Shown here piece after piece: positions 28,286 to 34,025 of a stretch of 34,025 nt of DNA. Position 1 is the first letter of the stretch, and every line of letters begins with the position of its first letter. Location: assembly GCA_027484025.1 (NCBI GenBank), contig JAIXTI010000222.1:1-34025 (forward strand). Direction: 5' to 3'. A model generated the notes under the pieces. It did not search any database. It saw only the letters and a program-made list of their open reading frames with translations, and was not told the DNA's origin. The translations under genes and the position numbers were made by a program. The DNA is from a bacterium (lineage in GTDB: Bacteria > Gemmatimonadota > Gemmatimonadetes > Gemmatimonadales > Gemmatimonadaceae).

Positions 28286-29041
28286 TTACGCCCGTACGAT
28301 ACTCGCCCAGCTGTCGGGATCGAGCGAGGCGCCCCCGACCAGCAAGCCGTCCACGTCAGACGCCGCCAGCAACTGCGATGCATTACCGCGGTTGACCGAG
28401 CCGCCATAGAGGATGGGGACCCCGGCCGCCGCCTTCTCCCCAATGCGCGACACCAGCGCCTGACGCAGCACGCCATGAATTTCGCTCGCGTCGGCGGGCG
28501 TGGCGGTCCGGCCCGTGCCGATGGCCCACACCGGCTCGTACGCCAACATGATCTGCGCTGTCTGGCCCGCGTCGAGCTCCGCCAGCCCAGCGGTCAGCTG
28601 ACGTTCGACCACTTCGGCGGTCCGACCGGCTTCGCGCTCCTCGAGCGTTTCGCCGACGCACAACATAGGAGTCAGCCGCCCCTGCACGATGAGCGACATC
28701 TTGCGGGTCGTCATTTCGTCGGTTTCCCCGAACACGTGACGCCGTTCGGAGTGTCCGACCAAGACGACGCGCGCCCCCACATCGCGCGCCATCAACACGG
28801 AGTTCTCGCCCGTAAAGGCGCCCTGGGCTTCCGAGTGCACATTCTGAACGCCGACCCAGATCTCCGGCCGCTCGCGCAACCCGTCGATCACCGTGGTCAG
28901 CGTGATCGCCGACGGGAAAAACACCAGCGTCCGTTCGTTCAGCTTGGGCACCTGCGCGAGAAACCGCTGCAGAAACGCCTTTGCGTCGGTGGGACTGAGA
29001 TTGAGCTTCCAGTTGGCAGCAATAACCGGCTTGCGATGCAT
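28286..29041 (-). CDS. tpiA: Triosephosphate isomerase
   Basis: TpiA interconverts dihydroxyacetone phosphate and glyceraldehyde 3-phosphate. It has 251 residues, the usual size. Catalytic residues are Asn10 and Lys12 (ANWKLN), His97 (VGHSERR) and Glu169 ([11 protein letters not shown]). The phosphate-gripping segments ILYGGSVN and [10 protein letters not shown] are intact. It follows pgk by 27 bases and is surely co-transcribed with it. No ribosome site is visible before the ATG at 29041. Confidence 0.97.
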   Translation of the reverse strand: MHRKPVIAANWKLNLSPTDAKAFLQRFLAQVPKLNERTLVFFPSAITLTTVIDGLRERPEIWVGVQNVHSEAQGAFTGENSVLMARDVGARVVLVGHSERRHVFGETDEMTTRKMSLIVQGRLTPMLCVGETLEEREAGRTAEVVERQLTAGLAELDAGQTAQIMLAYEPVWAIGTGRTATPADASEIHGVLRQALVSRIGEKAAAGVPILYGGSVNRGNASQLLAASDVDGLLVGGASLDPDSWASIVRA

Positions 29042-29068
29042 GGGAGAGTCCGAAAAGATGAGCGACGG

Positions 29069-30265
29069 TCAGCGAACGTCGAGCGCGCTGACGCCGGGAA
29101 GGTCTTTGCCTTCGAGAAATTCAAGCGACGCGCCACCGCCGGTTGAGACGTGCGACATCTGTGATTCGAGCCCGGCTTCGGCAACGGCCGCCGCGCTGTC
29201 CCCACCACCGATGATGGTGGTGGCACCTTTGCCGGTGGCAATGGCCATCGCTTCCGCGACGCCACGCGTGCCGGCGTCGAACGGCGGTTTCTCGAACACG
29301 CCCATCGGGCCGTTCCAGAGTACGGTGCGCGCGCCTTCCACCAGCGTACGATATAACGCCGTACTCGCCGGGCCGATGTCGAACATTGCCTGCCCGACCG
29401 GAATCGCGTCACGAGACACCGACGTGGCCTGAGCACCTGCGTCCATGGCCGGTGCGATCGTCGCGTCGATCGGGAGCACCAGCTTGTCACCGGCACGGGC
29501 GAGCAAATCCGTTGCCATGGCCAATCGATCGGGCTCGACGAGTGAGTTACCCGTCTCGAAGCCCATCGCCTTGAAGAACGTGCACGCCATCGCCCCGCCA
29601 ATCAGCAGCTTGTCGACCTTCGGCAGCAACGCTTCGACCACATCGATCTTGCCGGAGATCTTCGAACCACCGAGAATCGCGACGAACGGGCGCTCGGGGG
29701 CGGCGAGAGCGGCGCCGAGGTACGCCAGTTCCTTCTCCATGAGCAGCCCGGCGACGGCCGGACGGCAAAACTTTGCGACACCCGCAGTGCTCGCATGCGC
29801 GCGGTGCGCCGCACCAAACGCATCGTTCACATAAAAATCACCGAGTTGCGCCATCTGATATGCCAGCGCTTCGTCGTTCTTCTCTTCGCCCGGGAGGAAC
29901 CGCGTATTCTCGAGCAGCAGGACATCGCCGGGCGCGAGATTCTGCGTCGCTTCGACGGCGCGCTCTCCGACGGTCACGTCGAGAAAATGCACCGGACAGG
30001 ACAGCAAGGTCTTGAGGCGTGCCGCGACCGGCGCGAGCGAATACCTCGCCTCCGGTGCGCCCTTGGGGCGTCCGAAATGGGCGAGCAATACGACCGACGC
30101 CCCGCCATCGCGCAGTGCGTTGATGGTCTGCAACGCCGCCCGGATACGCGTATCGTCGGCGACGGCCCCCGCCTCATCGAGCGGGACGTTGAAGTCGACA
30201 CGGACAAGCGCTCGTCGCCCCTGCATGTCAGCAGCGGACAGGTCGCGAATGGTTTTGGTGGTCAT
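29069..30265 (-). CDS. pgk: Phosphoglycerate kinase
   Basis: Pgk makes ATP from 1,3-bisphosphoglycerate. It has 398 residues, as usual for bacteria. The N-domain substrate motif [11 protein letters not shown] is at 21-31, the [11 protein letters not shown] segment opens the C-domain, and NGPMGVFE and the glycine-rich [13 protein letters not shown] close the nucleotide site. I start at the ATG at 30265 ([16 protein letters not shown]); the open frame to 30391 runs through a hairpin-rich intergenic region. It follows gapA by 171 bases and precedes tpiA, a standard glycolytic order. Confidence 0.97.
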   Translation of the reverse strand: MTTKTIRDLSAADMQGRRALVRVDFNVPLDEAGAVADDTRIRAALQTINALRDGGASVVLLAHFGRPKGAPEARYSLAPVAARLKTLLSCPVHFLDVTVGERAVEATQNLAPGDVLLLENTRFLPGEEKNDEALAYQMAQLGDFYVNDAFGAAHRAHASTAGVAKFCRPAVAGLLMEKELAYLGAALAAPERPFVAILGGSKISGKIDVVEALLPKVDKLLIGGAMACTFFKAMGFETGNSLVEPDRLAMATDLLARAGDKLVLPIDATIAPAMDAGAQATSVSRDAIPVGQAMFDIGPASTALYRTLVEGARTVLWNGPMGVFEKPPFDAGTRGVAEAMAIATGKGATTIIGGGDSAAAVAEAGLESQMSHVSTGGGASLEFLEGKDLPGVSALDVR

Positions 30266-30340
30266 CGGGAACGGTTCAGGAGAGCGCGCAATACCCGGCC
30301 GCGACACGGACGTCGAGCGGGTGCGTCGTACATACGCGAA

Positions 30341-30378
30341 AGGTCGCAGAGAGAACCACCGGCTCGTCTCTGCGACCT
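30341..30378 (-). terminator. 12-bp stem hairpin between gapA and pgk
   Basis: AGGTCGCAGAGA (30341-30352) and TCTCTGCGACCT (30367-30378) are perfect complements with a 14-base loop. On the minus strand TTTCGCG follows. It may end part of the gapA transcripts, or protect or process the mRNA. Confidence 0.55.
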
Positions 30379-30400
30379 GGGCAGACTGCAAACGCCGACC

Positions 30401-30419
30401 CCGGCGGTGAACCCGCCGG
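30401..30419 (-). terminator. First hairpin after gapA
   Basis: CCGGCGG (30401-30407) and CCGCCGG (30413-30419) have a 5-base loop and lie 17 bases after the gapA stop. Only a short GTTTG follows. Together with the hairpin at 30341-30378 it forms a tandem pair. Confidence 0.5.
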
Positions 30420-30436
30420 AGCCGGTGTGGTGTCGC

Positions 30437-31447
30437 TTAGAGGCGCGAGCCGACGAAACGGAGCAGGTCGACGCAGCGCGACGAGTAGCCCCATTCGTTG
30501 TCGTACCAACCGGAGATCTTCACCATGGTGCCGTTGATGACAATGGTGCTGCCGGAGTCGAGCGTGCACGACATCGGGTTGCCGATGTAGTCGACGGAGA
30601 CGAGCGGCTCATCGCTGTAGCCGAGGATGCCTTCGAGCGTGCTTTCCGACGCCGCCTTGAAGGCCGCGTTGACTTCGTCCTTGGTGACCGGGCGGTCGAC
30701 GATGCACGTCAGATCGGTGAGCGACACATCGGGCGTGGGAACGCGCACGGCGATTCCGTCGATCTTGCCCTTCACTTCCGGGATCACCAGCGAGGTGGCC
30801 TTGGCCGCGCCCGTGGTGGTGGGAATCATCGACACCGCCGCCGCGCGGGCGCGACGCAGGTCCTTGTGCGGCAAGTCGAGGATGCTCTGGTCGTTGGTGT
30901 AGCTGTGGATCGTGACCATCGAACCATGTACGAATCCGAAATTGTCGCGAATCACCTTCACCATCGGCACGAGGCAGTTCGTCGTGCACGACGCATTCGA
31001 AATGATGTGATGCGAGGCGGCATCGTACTTGTTGCTGTTCACGCCCATCACGATGGTGATGTCTTCATCCGTAGCAGGCGCCGAAATGATGACCTTCTTC
31101 GCGCCGCCTTCGATGTGCTTGCGCGCATCGTCCGCCTTGGTGAAGCGCCCCGTGCTCTCGAGCACGATATCGACGCCGAGGTCCTTCCACGGCAGCTTGG
31201 CCGGATCGCGCTCGGCGAGAATCTTGATGCGATCGCCGTCGATCGTGATGGCGTCGGCCTCGTGTCCCACCTGTCCGTCGAACTTGCCGTGCACCGAGTC
31301 GTACTTGAACAGGTGCGCCAGAGTGGCGGTGTCGGTCAGGTCGTTGATGGCCACGAAGTCGATGTCGGCGACGCCCTGCTGCTTGGCGGCGCGGAGCACC
31401 TGGCGTCCGATGCGGCCGAAGCCGTTAATGCCAACGCGAATACCCAT
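30437..31447 (-). CDS. gapA: Glyceraldehyde-3-phosphate dehydrogenase
   Basis: GapA oxidises and phosphorylates glyceraldehyde 3-phosphate. It has 336 residues. It has the Rossmann motif [14 protein letters not shown] (6-19), Asp36 in AINDLTD pointing to NAD use, the catalytic Cys154 in [10 protein letters not shown] and His181 (TIHSYTNDQ). The C-terminus, [15 protein letters not shown], is canonical. The ATG at 31447 follows the comF stop by 5 bases, so gapA may be read from the comF side as well as from its own promoter. Two hairpins separate it from pgk. Confidence 0.97.
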   Translation of the reverse strand: MGIRVGINGFGRIGRQVLRAAKQQGVADIDFVAINDLTDTATLAHLFKYDSVHGKFDGQVGHEADAITIDGDRIKILAERDPAKLPWKDLGVDIVLESTGRFTKADDARKHIEGGAKKVIISAPATDEDITIVMGVNSNKYDAASHHIISNASCTTNCLVPMVKVIRDNFGFVHGSMVTIHSYTNDQSILDLPHKDLRRARAAAVSMIPTTTGAAKATSLVIPEVKGKIDGIAVRVPTPDVSLTDLTCIVDRPVTKDEVNAAFKAASESTLEGILGYSDEPLVSVDYIGNPMSCTLDSGSTIVINGTMVKISGWYDNEWGYSSRCVDLLRFVGSRL

Positions 31448-31452
31448 TCGAG

Positions 31453-32337
31453 TCAGTTCCGGGTGAAGTCTGAGTCAGGAGCGGCACGGTCGCCAGGATC
31501 GGGCGCCCGTCCGAAGGTCACACAGCTGATGATGCGAGCACCGCCGTCCAGCAAGGCATGGACTGCGGCATTGACCGTCGCGGCGGTCGTGATGACATCG
31601 TCGACCAGCACCACGTGCTGGCCCCGAAGGCGTGCTTGCCAATTCACCGGCACCGCAAACGCCTGTGAAACGTTGCTTGTCCGCTCCGAAGGTGTCAACC
31701 GGACTTGCGATTGAGTATGTCGGATACGCATCAGCGCGTCGGGCCACACCGGGAGTTGCCACAACGGGCCGAGGGCCTGCGCCAGCAGCGCCGCCTGATT
31801 ATAGCCGCGCTCGCGGAATCGCTCGGCGGCGAGCGGAATGGGGATGAGCGCCGTACGCTCCTCGCGAACATCCTGGGGCCAGTCGAGGCGCGCCATGCGT
31901 CGACCCATCGCCAGCGCAGCGCGCGACCAGCCTTGGTACTTGAGCGCATGCACCAGGTCGCCCCCCGTCCCGACGTCCATGCGCGTGACGGACCGGACCG
32001 CACGGAGCGCCGGCGACAAACGCGCGCACCAACGGCACGGGGGGATTTCGGTGCTCGACGTCGAGATGGCCATTGGCGTACCGGTAGTATCACCCTGTGG
32101 TGCCTTCCGTCCTTCCGGAAGTGGCAAACTGATCGACAACAGTGGATGACCGCAGCGTTCGCACAACGGGTACGTCAACGGAACCAGACGCGAAAGACAG
32201 AGCGCGCACACAATGCCGTCCACATCGGGCCGATGTGCGCGGCGACAGATGACGCAGGCGGCAGGAAGCAACAGATCGAGCAATCCGCCGCCGGCCGCTC
32301 GGACCGATGCCATCCACGACGGCGCGAGAGCCGTCAT
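31453..32337 (-). CDS. ComF-family phosphoribosyltransferase-like protein
   Basis: This is a ComF/GntX-type protein of 294 residues. In Bacillus and Haemophilus such proteins assist DNA uptake, and elsewhere their role is unclear. The N-terminal zinc-ribbon part has paired cysteines: Cys28/31, 44/47, 59/62 and 101/104. About 38 residues, partly low-complexity, separate the last two pairs, longer than usual. The phosphoribosyltransferase domain follows: HALKYQG (130-136), [17 protein letters not shown] (166-182) and the PRPP motif [16 protein letters not shown] (242-257). The ATG overlaps the aroE stop (ATGA). No other competence gene is present. Confidence 0.92.
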   Translation of the reverse strand: MTALAPSWMASVRAAGGGLLDLLLPAACVICRRAHRPDVDGIVCALCLSRLVPLTYPLCERCGHPLLSISLPLPEGRKAPQGDTTGTPMAISTSSTEIPPCRWCARLSPALRAVRSVTRMDVGTGGDLVHALKYQGWSRAALAMGRRMARLDWPQDVREERTALIPIPLAAERFRERGYNQAALLAQALGPLWQLPVWPDALMRIRHTQSQVRLTPSERTSNVSQAFAVPVNWQARLRGQHVVLVDDVITTAATVNAAVHALLDGGARIISCVTFGRAPDPGDRAAPDSDFTRN

Positions 32338-33242
32338 GTATCAGCATTCCCCGGACCGCGCATGGCGCGCGGCGCGTCGGCAGGCGGCACCACCGCACCC
32401 AGCGCCTCCCACATGACCGACCGCGGGGCCTCGATCCCGAACCAGCATTCGAACGCACTCGCTCCCTGCTCCACGAGCATGCGAAGGCCGTCTTCGGCGA
32501 TCAGCCCTTGGGCGCGTGCGGCATGCACCCAATCGGTCCCCGACACGCGATAGACCAGATCGTACACCGCGCAGTCCTGACGAAGCAGCGTCAATGGTAC
32601 CGGATGCGCATCGCTGTCGCGCATGCCGAGGGGCGTGGCGTTGACCACCAGCGAAACCGATGACCACGGCACCGTCGCGGTGTCCACGTGGTGCAGCACT
32701 GAGCGCTGCTGCCCCTCCAGCGCCGTGTTCGCCACGAGGGCGACCGCACGATCGGGCGTTCGCGCGACAAGGTGCAGCCTAGTGGACACACCGCCCACGC
32801 CGTCGAGCGCGACCAGGACAGCGGCGGCCGCCCCGCCCGCCCCAACAAGCACGACGTCGCCGGCGATCCCGTGTGGACAGAGCGCCGCGATCGTCGCCCG
32901 AATGCCGTCGATATCGGTGTTGTGACCGACGAGCGCCGCGCCGTCCCACCAAAACGTGTTCACGGCGCCGGTGCGTTCGGCGGCCGTGCTACGCTGTGCA
33001 CAGGCTGCATACACCGCTTGCTTGTGCGGCATCGTGACGTTGCCGCCGGTGCGCGTCTCACGAAATGTTGCGAGGACGCCAGTGAGTTCACTCGCCGACA
33101 CCTCACAGCGTGCATACGTCACGGCGCGCCCAACGGCGTTGAGGGCCGCGGTCTGAAAGACCGGCGATAACGACTGTGCCACGGGTTGGCCGAGAATGAC
33201 CAGCGCGCGCGGCGCCTCGGACGCACGCGGCGCCGTGTTCAC
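32334..33242 (-). CDS. aroE: Shikimate dehydrogenase
   Basis: AroE reduces 3-dehydroshikimate with NADPH in aromatic amino-acid synthesis. It has 302 residues with the chosen GTG start; the family is about 270-290. Substrate-site residues are present: SLSP (24-27), Lys74 in NVTMPHK and Asp110 in HNTDIDG. The cofactor loop VLVGAGGAAAAVL is at 131-143, and the late motif VEQGASAFECWFG is typical. The GTG at 33242 lies 3 bases after the upstream gene's stop, with an AAGG ribosome site. The last 25 residues (from about 278) are an Ala/Pro-rich extension. Its end overlaps comF. Confidence 0.95.
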   Translation of the reverse strand: MNTAPRASEAPRALVILGQPVAQSLSPVFQTAALNAVGRAVTYARCEVSASELTGVLATFRETRTGGNVTMPHKQAVYAACAQRSTAAERTGAVNTFWWDGAALVGHNTDIDGIRATIAALCPHGIAGDVVLVGAGGAAAAVLVALDGVGGVSTRLHLVARTPDRAVALVANTALEGQQRSVLHHVDTATVPWSSVSLVVNATPLGMRDSDAHPVPLTLLRQDCAVYDLVYRVSGTDWVHAARAQGLIAEDGLRMLVEQGASAFECWFGIEAPRSVMWEALGAVVPPADAPRAMRGPGNADT

Positions 33243-33245
33243 CGA

Positions 33246-33701
33246 TCAGCCTTGGCGCTGACGCGTGATCGCATCGAGGATGCCGCCAATTTCGTGCTCG
33301 AGTTCCCGGTAGGTCGCGCGATAGACCTCGAGATCACCACCGAACGGATCGCTCACGGCGCGCGCCTCACCACCAGTGAACGCGGTGAGCATGTGCGATC
33401 GCCCACTGCCACCAAGGGCTTCTGCCCGTTCGAGATGGTGTGGTCCCATGGCGAGAATGACGTCCGCGGCCGCGACGATCTCCGGCGACAGTTGCCGCGC
33501 ACGATGTTCACTGATGTCGATCCCATGCTCGAGCGACACGAGCAGAGACCCGTCGGAGGCCGGTGAATCCGGCCAGGCACTGGTCCCCGCGCTGCTCACC
33601 GCGAGGTCAGTGAGCTGTCTCTCGGCAATGAGTCGACGTGCGATCCCCTCGGCGAGCGGGCTTCGGCAGGTGTTGCCGGTGCAGACAAAAAGCAAATGCA
33701 T
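33246..33701 (-). CDS. Low-molecular-weight phosphatase, YwlE (protein-arginine phosphatase) type
   Basis: This 151-residue enzyme belongs to the low-molecular-weight tyrosine phosphatase fold. The P-loop is Cys7-TGNTC-Arg13-Ser, and the general acid is Asp118 in SDPFGG. Thr11 in the loop and the segment DPFGGDLEVYRATYRELE match Bacillus YwlE, where this Thr favours phospho-arginine; classical tyrosine phosphatases carry an aliphatic residue there. The start is the ATG at 33701, overlapping the tsaC stop by one base (TGATG). Its place beside a tsaC gene also resembles the ywlC-ywlE neighbourhood of Bacillus. Substrate is inferred; no McsB kinase is visible. Confidence 0.88.
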   Translation of the reverse strand: MHLLFVCTGNTCRSPLAEGIARRLIAERQLTDLAVSSAGTSAWPDSPASDGSLLVSLEHGIDISEHRARQLSPEIVAAADVILAMGPHHLERAEALGGSGRSHMLTAFTGGEARAVSDPFGGDLEVYRATYRELEHEIGGILDAITRQRQG

Positions 33702-34025
33702 CAGGTATCTCCGAGGAGGTCGGGCACGACACCGCGCAGCTGCGACGCAGCGAGCACGCCAGGCCGAATCACACGCGCTCGTCGACCGGTACAATCCACG
33801 ACGGTGGAGGGCTTGCTGGGTTCGAGCCGCCCCCCATCGAGTACATGCAGCAATCCGCGACGGATCTCGTCCGGCCACTGGCTTACAATCTCTGAGGCGA
33901 CCATGGCCGGCGGTACCCCTGGCCGGTTGGCGCTCGTACTGGTGATCGGCTCGCCGTACGCGTGCAGCAGACGTTGCAATCCAACATGTGGCGTGAACCG
34001 TACCGCCACACCACCTTCGGGTCCA
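33701..34025 (-). CDS. tsaC: Threonylcarbamoyl-AMP synthase, C-terminal part (5' end outside window)
   Basis: Only the last 107 residues are visible; the frame is open through the right edge. TsaC (YrdC/Sua5 family) makes threonylcarbamoyl-AMP for the t6A modification of ANN-decoding tRNAs. Diagnostic segments are GPEGGVAVRF at the window edge, then GEPITSTSANRPGVPP, and the late STVVDCTG and VIRPGVL. The protein ends about 20 residues after VIRPG, so there is no Sua5-type second domain, and TsaC is the better name. Its stop overlaps the phosphatase start. An internal GTG at 34009 is not the real start, because conserved sequence continues upstream. Confidence 0.9.
   Translation of the reverse strand, partial: GPEGGVAVRFTPHVGLQRLLHAYGEPITSTSANRPGVPPAMVASEIVSQWPDEIRRGLLHVLDGGRLEPSKPSTVVDCTGRRARVIRPGVLAASQLRGVVPDLLGDT

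Noticed and set aside
29795..31714. 639-codon plus-strand open frame opposite pgk, gapA and comF
   Set aside because: Antisense shadow with no motif, crossing two hairpins and three conserved genes.

Overview
The window is high-GC chromosomal DNA made almost entirely of housekeeping energy and central-metabolism genes. Protein features (class-B-type single-polypeptide SdhC, a Bacteroidetes-like outer-membrane 'porin', a Tat-exported DsrE-like protein beside a TsdA-type cytochrome) and base composition suggest a Gram-negative aerobe of the Gemmatimonadota type, possibly Gemmatimonas. That assignment is inference from sequence feel, not from a search. No mobile element, CRISPR array, rRNA or tRNA gene was recognised.

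Layout. (1) 1-12717, minus strand: a complete-order respiratory complex I operon nuoABCDEFGHIJKLM, read right to left, with nuoM running off the left edge. Almost every junction is a 1-10 base overlap, so the operon looks tightly translationally coupled. (2) 12718-12984: a divergent control region with an 8-bp inverted repeat in front of nuoA, a candidate sigma70 promoter for dcd and a 14-bp perfect palindrome before dcd. (3) 12985-18185, plus strand: dcd with a strong terminator, a structured 331-base intergenic region, an outer-membrane porin-like protein overlapping a small envelope protein of unknown function, and an orphan chemoreceptor with three HAMP-like segments. (4) 18218-19662, minus: a two-gene unit encoding a TsdA-type dihaem cytochrome c and a Tat-exported DsrE-like protein. 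(5) 19745-24145, minus: sdhCAB and mdh, two adjacent TCA steps. (6) 24360-26513, minus: moaD-moaE-moaA (molybdopterin synthesis) and an HU/IHF-family protein with an acidic tail. (7) 26626-31447, minus: carA, secG, tpiA, pgk and gapA. (8) 31453-34025, minus: comF, aroE, a YwlE-like phosphatase and the 3' part of tsaC.

How the genes fit together: gapA-pgk-tpiA (glycolysis) and mdh-sdhCAB (TCA) generate NADH and reduced quinone. NuoA-M oxidises NADH and pumps protons, and SdhCAB feeds the same quinone pool. TsdA could add electrons from thiosulfate, or reduce tetrathionate, in the periplasm. The most notable items are the TsdA/exported-DsrE pair, NuoM positions where usual channel histidines are replaced, a NuoA periplasmic loop with two cysteines, and a recurring arrangement in which an inverted repeat sits 15-35 bases before a start codon that lacks a Shine-Dalgarno sequence. 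No clearly new multi-gene system is visible.
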